Origin: Terriglobia bacterium
GTDB lineage: Bacteria > Acidobacteriota > Terriglobia > Versatilivoradales > Versatilivoraceae
Assembly: GCA_022452285.1 (NCBI GenBank)
Contig: JAKUNG010000013.1
Span: 62,337 to 126,336, forward strand
DNA: 64,000 nt
Reading direction: 5' to 3'
Below the pieces are notes generated by a model, which searched no databases, had not been told where the DNA came from, and saw only the letters and a list, made by a program, of their open reading frames with translations. Below, piece by piece: positions 45,939 to 55,488 of the stretch (position 1 is its first letter; the number at the start of each line of letters is the position of its first letter). Made by a program: the position numbers and the translations under genes.

Positions 45939-46670
45939 TCAGCTATATCTTCCAAAAAGTTGATTTAAGCGAATTTGGATTAATCCTAGAAACATTTTTA
46001 GGGAGTCCTGAAAAAAGCGAACTTTGGTTCCTTCATGGTGATTCCACCGAATAGGAATTTCTTGTAGTCTAAGCCCATTTATTTTTGCTAGGAAAAGAAT
46101 TTCCGGATCAAAGCCAAATCCACGAATTCTTTGTTGTCCTATAAATGGCATAATTGCTTGGCGTCTAAATGCCTTGAAACCACATTGGGTATCTTTAAAT
46201 GGAAGACCGATTAGCATTTGAACCAGCCAGTTAAAAATCCGACCCGAAAATTCTCGAGTTAGAGACTGATGAACTCCAATTAGAGAACGATCTAAAGCTC
46301 TTGAGCCAAATGTAAGATCAGATTCATTGCGGATGATAGGTTCTATCAGTTTAGGGATTTCTTCTACAGGGGTTGATAAATCTGCATCAGTGAACAAAAC
46401 TACCCTTCCACTTGCATGGAGAATACCGTTTTTGACACTAAACCCTTTTCCACAATTTTTGGGGTTTTTGACAAGAAGTAAGGATTCCCAATCTTCCATA
46501 AAATCAGTTACGCGAGCTGTTGTTCCATCTTGGGATCCGTCATCAACCACAATAACCTCAGTTTTCCAGTTTACTTTAGCTAAGTAGTTGCGCACAGTTT
46601 TTAAGGTATTTTCAATTCTGTTGGCTTCGTTATAGGAGGGAATAATAATTGATAAGTTAATATTTTTCAT
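45939..46670 (-). CDS. Glycosyltransferase family 2, dolichyl-phosphate-sugar synthase-like
   Basis: A 243-residue GT-A enzyme. LSIIIPSYNEANRIENTL near residue 6 is the donor-binding start, VIVVDDGSQDGT near 38 the first Asp pair, and LFTDADLSTPVEEIP near 92 the D-x-D motif. DTQCGFKAFRRQA near 160 is the DPM1/Alg5-type acceptor motif, so it probably moves glucose or mannose from a nucleotide sugar to an undecaprenyl-phosphate lipid at the membrane. It has no GtrA-type flippase neighbour. Confidence 0.87.
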   Translation of the reverse strand: MKNINLSIIIPSYNEANRIENTLKTVRNYLAKVNWKTEVIVVDDGSQDGTTARVTDFMEDWESLLLVKNPKNCGKGFSVKNGILHASGRVVLFTDADLSTPVEEIPKLIEPIIRNESDLTFGSRALDRSLIGVHQSLTREFSGRIFNWLVQMLIGLPFKDTQCGFKAFRRQAIMPFIGQQRIRGFGFDPEILFLAKINGLRLQEIPIRWNHHEGTKVRFFQDSLKMFLGLIQIRLNQLFGRYS

Positions 46671-46905
46671 TTTTCTTTATTTTGATACTAGACGAATCTT
46701 CAACTTACAACCGATAATGCATGAGTGGGTATAATTTGAACCGATTCCAAGAAAATCTTTATAAAGAAAGTTTATTTCTAGTTTGGTCAGACTTTATTGT
46801 GACAAGATATAGGATTCTCATCCATATTTTTTTATTTGAAAAACCGTGTACTGAGAAAATGTCACTGTTATTTTAAGATAAAGGTCCTTCAAAGAATCAG
46901 TCTTA

Positions 46906-49830
46906 ATGAATATGACTCAAGAATTTCTTCATGTTCGTGGTGCTAAAGTTAACAATCTGAGGAATGTTGACTGCCAGATTCCTTATGAAAGTTTAACAGT
47001 TATTACAGGAGTTAGTGGATCAGGAAAGTCTAGCTTAGCTTTTGACACGATATATGCAGAAGGACAGAGGAGATATGTTGAATCTCTCTCTGCTTATGCT
47101 CGTCAGTTTCTAGATCGTGTCCAAAAACCTGATGTAGAAGATGTAGTTGGAGTATCTCCATCCATCGCTATAAAACAAAAAAATAATGTCCGAAATCCGC
47201 GGTCTACTGTTGGAACTATAACAGAATTTTATGATTATTTACGTCTGCTTTTTGCTCGGATTGGTCATACATTTTGCCCAAAATGCAAACTAGAAGTTAA
47301 AAATGATATTCTTGATAATGTAGTTGACCAACTCCTAACTTTGCCTGAAGATTCTCGACTTTATCTGTTGTTCCCATTCGTTGATTACCGTCGTTTTCAA
47401 GAGCTCAAGAAAAGCTTTTGGGGTGACAAGACTATCAACAAACATGAAGAAATTACCTTAATCAAAGTCGTGCTTCAAGATCTTCGAAAGCATGGATTCA
47501 ATCGACTTTACCAGAAAGAGAAGATATATGATTTGTCGAATGCAAAGTCGCTGAATAAGATAGATCTGACTGCTAAGTTTGATATTTTAGTTGATCGAAT
47601 CATCATTCAATCGGACTTAAGACAAAGACTTACAGATTCTCTAGAATCTTGTTACCGTGAAGGTTCTGGCAAAGCTATTGTCGAAATTGTAGGTCTGCCA
47701 AGGTCCCTCGATCTAAAACTTTCTACGCAGAATAGTGCTTCTAACAAGGGAGAAGAGCAGAGGTTAGTAGTAGGTAGTCGATTCTTTTTTAATGAAGGAT
47801 TTGTCTGTCGCAGATGTCAAACTAGATATGAGGCACCAAAACCAAATCTTTTTTCTTTTAACAGTCCTGTTGGCGCTTGTCCTTTTTGTCAAGGGTTTGG
47901 AAATAAAATAGATTACGATTTGAAGAAAATTGTACCTGATCCGGAAAAAAGCTTAAAAAAAGGGGCTATTGAGCCTTGGACTAAGCCTCGTTATCGACGG
48001 CTAAGAAATGACTTTAAACAATTTGCGCAAAGACATGAGATTCCTTGGGAGATTCCATACTGTGATTTGTCATCTGAACAAAAGAAGCTTATTTATAAAG
48101 GTGACAAGAAATTTAAAGGTATTAAACGTTTTTTTGACTACCTAGAAACTAAGAAGTACAAGATATATATCCGGGTGTTTTTGAGTCGCTATCGAGGATA
48201 TGCTCGTTGTCCAGAATGTTCAGGCTCCCGATTGCGATTAGAAGCTCGCGCTGTCAAGGTTGCAGGAAAAGAGATTGGCGAAATTACTAGCCTGACGGTT
48301 GAAGAAGCGATTATTTTTTTTAACAGTCTCGTACTTAGCTCCTTTGAATTTGAAACAGTTGAAAAAATTTTAGAAGAGATCAAACCAAGACTACGCTTTC
48401 TCTATCAAGTGGGTCTAGAATATCTGACACTTGATAGATTGACTAGTACCCTGTCTGGAGGTGAGGCTCAACGAATCCAGCTTGCGGCATCATTAGGATC
48501 CTCATTAGTAGGAGCTCTCTATGTTTTAGATGAACCTTCCATTGGCCTGCATCCTCGGGATAATTCCAGACTCATTAAAATTCTTAAAAATTTGAGAGAT
48601 ATTGGCAATACCGTACTAGTAGTCGAGCATGAGCCTAGTATGATTCAATCAGCTGATAGAATCATTGATATGGGTCCTGGGGCAGGAGAGCATGGAGGGA
48701 AAGTTGTCTTTTCTGGAAGCTTTCAGGAACTCATGAATTCCCACAAGTCCATTACTGCTAGATATCTTAACAGTGAATTAAGTATTCCAATTCCTCATAT
48801 TAGAATGGCACCCAATGATCATTGGTTAAAGATTTATGGAGCTCAGGAAAACAACTTAAGGAAATTGGATGTGGATATTCCTTTGGGGATCATTACATGT
48901 GTGACAGGAGTTTCGGGTTCTGGAAAATCAACACTGGTTCATCAGGTGCTCTATTCAGCTTTAAAAGCAAGGAAAGGAGAACTTCCTGAAAAAAATAATT
49001 ATGAGAACATTCAGGGGGATGATTTGATTTCAGATGTAGTTTTAGTAGATCAATCGCCGATTGGCCGAACCCCTCGGTCAAATCCTGTAACCTATGTTAA
49101 AGCCTTTGATGGAATTCGACAATTGTTTGCTTCTACTCATGGGGCCCTCAGTCAAGGTTTGGGTGCAGGACATTTTTCTTTTAATATTCCAGGAGGGCGC
49201 TGTGAGACCTGTCAAGGTAGTGGAACAGTAACTGTGGAGATGCAATTTTTAGCCGATGTAGAATTAGTTTGTGAAGAATGTAAGGGAAAGCGCTTTAAGC
49301 CAAATGTACTCAATGTACTTTACAAAGGACATAACATTAATCAAATTCTTCAGTTAACGGTTAGGGAGGCATTGAAATTCTTTCCTTCAACGACTGGAGT
49401 TACCAAAAGATTGCAGGTATTGAGGGATGTTGGATTGGACTATCTGAGGTTGGGCCAGTCGGCAACGACCCTTTCAGGTGGTGAAGCTCAACGAGTAAGG
49501 CTTGCATCCTACCTTTCTAAACAGGTTGGTCAAAATACTTTATTTATTTTTGATGAACCAACAACCGGTTTACATTTTGATGACATCAGTAAATTGTTGA
49601 GATCTTTTCGGAGACTGATACGCGGCGGAGCTACTATTTTAGTGATTGAACATAATTTGGAGGTTATCAAAACTTCGGACTGGATCATTGATTTGGGTCC
49701 AGAGGGTGGAGACAAGGGTGGTAAAATAGTTGCAACCGGCAGTCCAGAACAAATCGCTTCGGTTAAAGAGAGTTATACAGGTCAGTTTTTACAGAAAATT
49801 TTGCCTAAGAATGAAAAGGAGTCTAATTAG
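46906..49830 (+). CDS. uvrA: Excinuclease ABC subunit A
   Basis: A 974-residue UvrA that finds bulky DNA lesions for UvrB and UvrC. Both ABC ATPase halves are intact: GVSGSGKSSLAFDTIYAEGQRRY near 35 and LSGGEAQRIQLAASLGSS near 517; GVSGSGKSTLVHQVLY near 668 and LSGGEAQRVRLASYLSKQ near 855. Zinc-binding cysteine pairs lie in CPKCKLE, CRRCQT..CPFCQGFG, CPECSGSRL and CETCQGSG..CEECKGKRF. The first ATG (46906) and the one at 46912 are both possible. Its stop is only 5 bases before the GTG of the TPR gene, so transcription continues into a four-gene tail. Confidence 0.97.
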   Translation: MNMTQEFLHVRGAKVNNLRNVDCQIPYESLTVITGVSGSGKSSLAFDTIYAEGQRRYVESLSAYARQFLDRVQKPDVEDVVGVSPSIAIKQKNNVRNPRSTVGTITEFYDYLRLLFARIGHTFCPKCKLEVKNDILDNVVDQLLTLPEDSRLYLLFPFVDYRRFQELKKSFWGDKTINKHEEITLIKVVLQDLRKHGFNRLYQKEKIYDLSNAKSLNKIDLTAKFDILVDRIIIQSDLRQRLTDSLESCYREGSGKAIVEIVGLPRSLDLKLSTQNSASNKGEEQRLVVGSRFFFNEGFVCRRCQTRYEAPKPNLFSFNSPVGACPFCQGFGNKIDYDLKKIVPDPEKSLKKGAIEPWTKPRYRRLRNDFKQFAQRHEIPWEIPYCDLSSEQKKLIYKGDKKFKGIKRFFDYLETKKYKIYIRVFLSRYRGYARCPECSGSRLRLEARAVKVAGKEIGEITSLTVEEAIIFFNSLVLSSFEFETVEKILEEIKPRLRFLYQVGLEYLTLDRLTSTLSGGEAQRIQLAASLGSSLVGALYVLDEPSIGLHPRDNSRLIKILKNLRDIGNTVLVVEHEPSMIQSADRIIDMGPGAGEHGGKVVFSGSFQELMNSHKSITARYLNSELSIPIPHIRMAPNDHWLKIYGAQENNLRKLDVDIPLGIITCVTGVSGSGKSTLVHQVLYSALKARKGELPEKNNYENIQGDDLISDVVLVDQSPIGRTPRSNPVTYVKAFDGIRQLFASTHGALSQGLGAGHFSFNIPGGRCETCQGSGTVTVEMQFLADVELVCEECKGKRFKPNVLNVLYKGHNINQILQLTVREALKFFPSTTGVTKRLQVLRDVGLDYLRLGQSATTLSGGEAQRVRLASYLSKQVGQNTLFIFDEPTTGLHFDDISKLLRSFRRLIRGGATILVIEHNLEVIKTSDWIIDLGPEGGDKGGKIVATGSPEQIASVKESYTGQFLQKILPKNEKESN

Positions 49831-49835
49831 ATTCT

Positions 49836-51218
49836 GTGAACGAATACGATTTTCAGGGACGAGTCTACCAGATAGCAAAAACTAAAAGACTCATTTGCTT
49901 AATTACCGTCGCTATTCTTTTTCTTGCTAATCTAGCAATAGTTTTTGGTGATTCTGTTTTAGCGTTCGATCGGGAAAAGAATCCGAGCTCAGGGTTCAGT
50001 GAATTTGAAGAAAACCCTTTGAGTTATCTTGCTCTCGGTGATCAGCACCGTGAATCCAAAGAATTCTTAGAGGCCATTTCTGCCTACCAATTAGCTCTCA
50101 TTGAAGATCCACAAAACCAGATGGCCAGATTTGGTTTGGCCATGGTTCAGTATGAAGTTGGTGAAACTCAGGAAGCTATCCAAACTTATAAAAAGTTATT
50201 GGAGATAAATCCAGGTCTTTGGCAAGCAGAAATGAATCTGGGAATTATTTGGTTAAACCAAAGAAATCTGGCTCAAGCTCTTAACCATTTTAAAAACGCT
50301 CTCGATTTAAGTCCTCAGAATTCAAGACTGTTATTTTTGACAGGACAGGTTTATTTATTACAGAAAGATTTGGATTCTGCAGAAAGCAGTTTGGTTAAAG
50401 CACTAGCGTATTCTGAACAAGGTACAGAGAAGATAGAAATTCGCTCGATGTTAATTTCCATCTACATGAAAAAAAAGAATTTTACCAAAGCAGCACAATA
50501 TCTAGTTAAATCTCGCCTATCAGCAAAAGATAAACAAAAAGTTGATAGGCAGTTAGCTGGAATATTTTTGGATTTGAATCAAAAAAAAGAAGCACTAACT
50601 TACTTAGAAAATTTAGCGAATGAACCGTCTGCCGGACCAGATGTACATGAAGTCATTGGTCGGATAAAGGTGGAAGAGAAAGACTATTTAGGTGGAATAG
50701 AATCCCTTGAAATAGCACTTAAAAAGCAGTCAGATCCTGTTCGTCGGGATGATTTATATTTAGAATTGGCCAACCTACACTTTCAACTAAATCAGGTTAG
50801 CGAAGCAATAGATATTTTGGAGAAAGCCGCTAAGACTTCCCCTAATTGGGAAATCCACTATACGCTAGGATCACTCTATCTTCATGATCGAAAGTGGAAT
50901 TATGCCAAAAGATCATTAGGTGATAGTCTGAAGTTAAATTCAGAGTGTGGAGAGTGTTATGCCAAACTTGGCGCTATTTACATGGAGCAGGGTGATTTTG
51001 GCCGAGTTATTCCCTTACTTTCCCGTTATAAGGAGCTTAAACCAGAAAATGTAATGACATATTTTCATCTTGGGATAGCTTACGACAAACTTAGAAAGTA
51101 CGAAGAAGCAGTACAGGTTTATGAGCAATTTCTAGAAATTGACAAAGGTAGACACGACCGAGAAACTTTTCAGGTCAGTCAAAGATTGAAATTGTTGAGA
51201 AAGAGAGTAGGCAAATAA
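49836..51218 (+). CDS. Exported tetratricopeptide (TPR) protein
   Basis: A 460-residue protein. A hydrophobic segment near residue 20-35 ending in SVLA|FDR suggests signal peptide export. TPR-type repeats follow from about 60 to 450 (for example YLALGDQHRESKEFLEAISAY, MNLGIIWLNQRNLAQALNHF, FHLGIAYDKLRKYEEAVQVY), about ten units. It is a scaffold for protein contacts, probably periplasmic. The start is GTG at 49836, almost touching the uvrA stop, so it is translationally linked to uvrA. The following two secreted proteins and SprT-like protease are in the same direction with short gaps. Confidence 0.83.
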   Translation: MNEYDFQGRVYQIAKTKRLICLITVAILFLANLAIVFGDSVLAFDREKNPSSGFSEFEENPLSYLALGDQHRESKEFLEAISAYQLALIEDPQNQMARFGLAMVQYEVGETQEAIQTYKKLLEINPGLWQAEMNLGIIWLNQRNLAQALNHFKNALDLSPQNSRLLFLTGQVYLLQKDLDSAESSLVKALAYSEQGTEKIEIRSMLISIYMKKKNFTKAAQYLVKSRLSAKDKQKVDRQLAGIFLDLNQKKEALTYLENLANEPSAGPDVHEVIGRIKVEEKDYLGGIESLEIALKKQSDPVRRDDLYLELANLHFQLNQVSEAIDILEKAAKTSPNWEIHYTLGSLYLHDRKWNYAKRSLGDSLKLNSECGECYAKLGAIYMEQGDFGRVIPLLSRYKELKPENVMTYFHLGIAYDKLRKYEEAVQVYEQFLEIDKGRHDRETFQVSQRLKLLRKRVGK

Positions 51219-51250
51219 TAACGTGAAAAAAAGGTTCTAAAAAGAAATTG

Positions 51251-51802
51251 ATGACTAGTATTAATGCCAAACCGATTTTGATATTTACGAAGAGGAGTAT
51301 ATTGTCTCGAACTCATAGATTGCTGGGTAATCTTGTTGTTGTAATGTTAATCAAGCTATTAGTTTTTGCGCCTCTTTTTGGGGATACAAAACTTGAAGAG
51401 AAGTACATAAAGCATCAAAAAAAGCTTGCCAAACAGGGCAATCCTATCAAAAAAGTCAAAATATTAATTAGAATGTCTGGAGTTAACCTCAAATTAGTAA
51501 ATAGGGTTGTTAAAAAAGGAAACTTTTCAGAAGCTAATACGATTCTTAATCGGTATGTTAAAGATGTCAAACAGGCTCGTCAGATCTTGTCTAAGTCTGG
51601 ACGAAATCCTCAAAAAAAGGTGGCAGGATTTAAACATTTAGAAATTTCATTGCGAAAACAGCTCCGGGAGCTTAATGATATCAAAACTTATTATTCATTT
51701 GATGAACAAGGTTCAGTTGATAAGACTATTAAATATGTTGAGGATGTGAAGCAGCAGATCATGACTACTATTTTTGGTGCTGACAACATTGTTCCTGAAT
51801 AG
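51251..51802 (+). CDS. Small secreted or membrane-anchored protein of unknown function
   Basis: Unknown function. About 183 residues, with a hydrophobic N-terminal region (LGNLVVVMLIKLLVFAPLFG near residue 24), likely a signal or anchor, and a charged, helix-rich mature part (LEEKYIKHQKKLAKQGNP, then KKVKILIRMSG...). The ATG at 51251 is preferred over the overlapping TTG at 51248. It lies 32 bases after the TPR gene and 68 before the next secreted protein, with which it shares a short pattern (basic residues, then a hydrophobic VL.RI/VKILIRM-like helix). Confidence 0.6.
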   Translation: MTSINAKPILIFTKRSILSRTHRLLGNLVVVMLIKLLVFAPLFGDTKLEEKYIKHQKKLAKQGNPIKKVKILIRMSGVNLKLVNRVVKKGNFSEANTILNRYVKDVKQARQILSKSGRNPQKKVAGFKHLEISLRKQLRELNDIKTYYSFDEQGSVDKTIKYVEDVKQQIMTTIFGADNIVPE

Positions 51803-51870
51803 AAGACCTTCCAAAATAATTAAAGGTTCAATGAAATCTACTTTAATAATTCTATATAAATTTTAATTGA

Positions 51871-52551
51871 ATGAGAAATAATCGTTTTATTTTCCATAAC
51901 TGGTCTTTTTTTCAGACAAGATGGTTGAGTCTTTGGCTTGGAACTACATTCTTCTTTTTCGTTTCTCTAACAAACTTTGCCGGGATATATCAATTTCCAG
52001 AATATTTGACTGAATCAGAAGTCATGAGACTTCGTAAAGCTCAGAAGCCATATAAACGGATGGCTGTATTGAATAGAATTTTTAAAAGTAGGATGAAGAG
52101 TGCTGTTAAAAGTCAGAAGAAAGACTTAGGTCTGAAAAACAAAAATGAGGTTTTTAATAGAACGGCAACGGTTGATTGGGAGGGTAGGAATAAGAATAAC
52201 TCGCAAAGGAAATCATTTGTGCTATGGATGCAGGAAGTAATCCTGTGTCTAGAAGAGATAGAAACGAATCTTGATGGCTTTCCAGTCAATCAAGCTTTGA
52301 ACTCTTGGGATGTGGACACGGGATTGCCCATCTACATGGATTATAAAAGATACGGTAATTCTTTGAAGAAGTTATTAAACTCTCTGAATGAAATGAATAG
52401 TTGGTTGAATGAAATTCATAATGAACTTCCAGTTTCCGAAAAAAAAGTTTGTAGCGAAACCTCTGAATTTTTGACCGATTTAACAAGACATATTCACGGG
52501 ATCATTGAGGTGGCACTTCGAAAATCGAAATTGAAGAAAAATAGAAACTAG
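51871..52551 (+). CDS. Second small secreted protein of unknown function
   Basis: Unknown function. A 226-residue protein with a hydrophobic segment near 20-38 (LSLWLGTTFFFFVSLTNFAG), then a polar helical part. ESEVMRLRKAQKPYKRMAVLNRIFKSRMKSA near residue 55 resembles in layout the mature start of the upstream secreted protein, so they may be distant paralogues. It lies between that gene and the SprT-like gene, which starts 17 bases later. I see no known domain or catalytic motif. Confidence 0.55.
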   Translation: MRNNRFIFHNWSFFQTRWLSLWLGTTFFFFVSLTNFAGIYQFPEYLTESEVMRLRKAQKPYKRMAVLNRIFKSRMKSAVKSQKKDLGLKNKNEVFNRTATVDWEGRNKNNSQRKSFVLWMQEVILCLEEIETNLDGFPVNQALNSWDVDTGLPIYMDYKRYGNSLKKLLNSLNEMNSWLNEIHNELPVSEKKVCSETSEFLTDLTRHIHGIIEVALRKSKLKKNRN

Positions 52552-52568
52552 GATAAAAAAAGACATCT

Positions 52569-53315
52569 ATGGACAGGAAATTCTTTTCCCTTCCCCAACG
52601 TACAGACAAATTAACAGTTAATCAGATCCATTACATTTTTTCTGAGACCTACAAGGAATTAAGACCTACTCTTAATTGCCCTATCATTTATGTAGAGTTC
52701 TATCAATTTGTAGGAATTAACCACACTATTAGGTTAAAAGAAGACAAACTATATATTCGCCTTAGCGATTTATTTAAAGATGCCCCTACTTCCTTAATGG
52801 AAGTATTAGCAACTATTCTATTTTCAAAATTACTCAATCTTAATATTCCTTCAAATACCAGAAATACATATAGGAATTATGTTAGTTCTAGGAAAATACG
52901 AATTAGATCCTTAAAAAATAGAAGAATACGTGGCTATAAACTTTTACATTGTCCACAAGGGAATCAATATGATTTGATCTTGCTTTTCAGAAAAATCAAC
53001 GAAAAGTACTTTGGAGGAAAAATCAATAATATTGAGTTGGGTTGGAGTTTGAAAAAGAGCTATAAAATTCTAGGTCAATTTGACCCTTCTCATCGATCTA
53101 TCACAATTAACTGTTTGCTGGATAGCTCGAGAGTACCGGAAGTAGTAGTGTCTTTTATTCTTTTCCATGAAATGCTCCATGTTAAGATTACAGGGGATTC
53201 TTTAATCAATATTAAGACAAAGCACTGCAAGAAATTTAGGGAAGAAGAGAAAAGGTTTATTGGGTATGGACAGGCAATGAATTGGTTAAAAAATAATATG
53301 GATCATAATCTTTAG
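52569..53315 (+). CDS. SprT-like zinc metalloprotease domain protein
   Basis: A 248-residue soluble protein. ILFHEMLHVK contains the H-E-x-x-H zinc motif (H200, E201, H204) and a third His lies at 219 in KTKHCKKFREEEKRF, the SprT pattern. LFRKINEKYFGGKINNIELGWS before it is the usual SprT-fold start. The closest studied relatives are SprT and the Spartan (SPRTN) DNA-protein crosslink protease. No signal peptide is seen, so it should be cytoplasmic. It is the last gene of the uvrA-TPR-secreted-secreted run. Being near uvrA fits a DNA-repair role, but the exported neighbours do not require one. Confidence 0.78.
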   Translation: MDRKFFSLPQRTDKLTVNQIHYIFSETYKELRPTLNCPIIYVEFYQFVGINHTIRLKEDKLYIRLSDLFKDAPTSLMEVLATILFSKLLNLNIPSNTRNTYRNYVSSRKIRIRSLKNRRIRGYKLLHCPQGNQYDLILLFRKINEKYFGGKINNIELGWSLKKSYKILGQFDPSHRSITINCLLDSSRVPEVVVSFILFHEMLHVKITGDSLINIKTKHCKKFREEEKRFIGYGQAMNWLKNNMDHNL

Positions 53316-53526
53316 ACTTATGACCACAATATTTTTCTTCAACATTTTTTAAGAGTTTCAAATAGGTTTTCGAATTTATTTTAGGGTTTTTTCCATTTTA
53401 AAATTTGAAATATTGGATCTGTTGTCGAGATTTATGTCGTTATAGTTTATAGAATCTTTAGCTAGATTTTTTAAATTACTTGAGAAGTAAATGTATAGAG
53501 ATCCGTTCTAGAAGGGGAATTTATTA

Positions 53527-54321
53527 ATGAAACGATTAACTTTAAAAGAAAAGAATTTTTTTAATTCTGAGGGCTATTTAGGATTCGGACCTTTTCTTAA
53601 TAAAGAAAGAATAAAGCAGCTGGGTGAAGGGATTGATGCTATTGCTAGTGGTGAGTGGGAATATCCATCTAATCTTGTTCGTTGGGAACCTGGACATGAG
53701 GAACAAAATATTGCTCAGGGATCGGACAGAAAGAAGTTCGTCTATCAGATTCGTTATCCACACCGTCATATTCCGTTGTTTATGGAACATGCTACTGATC
53801 CAGCTATTCTGGACGTGATGGAGGATTTATTAGGGCCGGATCTTGTTTTATACAATAGTCAGGTGTTACTTAAGCCAGCATTTCATGGAACCTCCCAGCC
53901 TTGGCATCAAGATGCTGCCTACTTGCCAATTGGTCGTACAAATTTGGTAAGTTGCTGGATCGCTATTGACGAAGCTACAGTGGAGAATGGCTGTATGCAA
54001 TTTATTCCTGGCACTCACAATTCTGGTTTGGTTGAACATAAATCAGGAAGGATGTTGTCAGCAGCTAGTGGAGGTACTGCTGCAGCTGTTCAAGAAATTT
54101 CAGTCGATGAGTCCAAAGCTCAAGCTGTTCCGGCCAAGCCTGGACATGGATCCTTACATCATTGTCTGACCTTTCATGGGACACCGCCTAACAAAACACC
54201 CCACAGGCGCCGGGCACTTATTACTCACTATATGCCTCTAGATTTTACTTATACTGGTCCGATAGATGATCGTCCCCAGTTTCATGTAGTTCGTGGTGAC
54301 CGAACTGGAGAAATTCTTTGA
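53527..54321 (+). CDS. Phytanoyl-CoA dioxygenase (PhyH) family protein
   Basis: A 264-residue Fe(II)/2-oxoglutarate oxygenase. QPWHQDAAYLPIG near residue 121 gives the H-x-D iron ligands, CWIAIDEATVENGCMQFIPGTHN near 140 is the family signature, and HHCLTFHGTPPNKTPHRRR near 215 carries the distal His and the 2-oxoglutarate-binding Arg. It should hydroxylate a small organic molecule. It opens a same-strand trio with a DapA-family gene (22 bases on) and an HpaI-type aldolase, suggesting a small-acid pathway. The substrate is unknown. Confidence 0.87.
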   Translation: MKRLTLKEKNFFNSEGYLGFGPFLNKERIKQLGEGIDAIASGEWEYPSNLVRWEPGHEEQNIAQGSDRKKFVYQIRYPHRHIPLFMEHATDPAILDVMEDLLGPDLVLYNSQVLLKPAFHGTSQPWHQDAAYLPIGRTNLVSCWIAIDEATVENGCMQFIPGTHNSGLVEHKSGRMLSAASGGTAAAVQEISVDESKAQAVPAKPGHGSLHHCLTFHGTPPNKTPHRRRALITHYMPLDFTYTGPIDDRPQFHVVRGDRTGEIL

Positions 54322-54342
54322 AAAAACTATTTAAGGTGTCTG

Positions 54343-55266
54343 TTGAATAAAATACTAAAACCAATTAGTGGTGCTGTTCCTATTATCCCAATTCCGTTTC
54401 AATCCAGTGAAAAGATTGATGAAAGAGCTCTCCAAGGCCTAATTGATTTTGCTGTGGATTGTAAATTCAGTGCTATCTGTTTACCAGCCTATGCTAGTGA
54501 ATTTTACAAACTTTCTGATAAAGAACGCCTCCGTGTGGTGGAAATAGCAGCTAATCAAGCTTCTGGTCGAATTCAAGTAATTGCTCAATGTAATCACGGC
54601 TCCTCTTATATTGCCAAGTCACTAGCCTTATCAAACTTAGAGGCAGGAGCAGATCTTATTTCCCTTGCAATTCCAAGACAATTTCCATTATCTGACGACG
54701 ATTTATTATCCTATCTTGTACCGATTCTCAATGGAATAGAGACTCCAGTTTTACTGCAAGATTTTAATCCTGGGGGACCTACATTGGGTATGTCTTTTTT
54801 GTCCCGCCTTCTTACTGAATGTCCTAATTTAAGTTTTCTCAAATTAGAGGAGCCTCTTAGTGCTCCGAAGATAGCTTCAATGATTGAAGTAACTGACGGT
54901 AAAGTGAAGATTTTGACAGGTTGGGGTGGAATGTATTTGTTAGAATTAATTCCAGCAGGTATCTGTGGATTAATGCCTGGCCTTGGTCTAGCAGATTTAC
55001 TTAACAAGATTTTCTGGTTGAGCAAGCAAGGCGATGGTGAACAAGCATTCCATTTCTTTGAAAAGATAGCCCCTCTACTAATTTACTCTCTACAAAATTT
55101 AGAAGTTCACATTTACTGTGAGAAATATTTACTTTGTGCCCGAGGGTTACTTAGTGATCCCCTATGTCGTCCGGCAAAATATCAACCGGATGTTTTTGCT
55201 AGAAAGCATATTGAACTTCTTATTCAACGAGCTTTAAACACTCTAGAGGAAGCTAATTTGAAATAA
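54343..55266 (+). CDS. Dihydrodipicolinate synthase (DapA) family aldolase
   Basis: A 307-residue Schiff-base aldolase or lyase of the DapA/NAL family. The N-terminal GAVPIIPIPFQSSEKIDERAL is typical. The Schiff-base lysine is probably in LSFLKLEEP near 168. The usual catalytic Tyr segment (Y-N-x-P) reads LQDFNPGGPT near 136, so the tyrosine appears missing; this occurs in several non-lysine members of the family. It therefore probably works on a 2-oxo acid other than lysine precursors. The TTG start follows AAGGTG. It lies between PhyH and the HpaI aldolase. Confidence 0.83.
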   Translation: MNKILKPISGAVPIIPIPFQSSEKIDERALQGLIDFAVDCKFSAICLPAYASEFYKLSDKERLRVVEIAANQASGRIQVIAQCNHGSSYIAKSLALSNLEAGADLISLAIPRQFPLSDDDLLSYLVPILNGIETPVLLQDFNPGGPTLGMSFLSRLLTECPNLSFLKLEEPLSAPKIASMIEVTDGKVKILTGWGGMYLLELIPAGICGLMPGLGLADLLNKIFWLSKQGDGEQAFHFFEKIAPLLIYSLQNLEVHIYCEKYLLCARGLLSDPLCRPAKYQPDVFARKHIELLIQRALNTLEEANLK

Positions 55267-55488
55267 TCATTTCATTAACTGAACAGGGTTCTGTCATAAT
55301 TTAAGTACGCTGTCTAGTTTAGATAAAAGAGACTATTGTTAATATGTTTGATGAGGGCGACTAGGTATTGAAAAGTGATTTGCGTACTGACTATTTTTAG
55401 TTAAAACAGTCATTTTTTAATAAGACATAACTCTAATTGAAACTTTATCTATCCAAGGTTTTAAAGATTAATCTAAAGGAGATTATTG

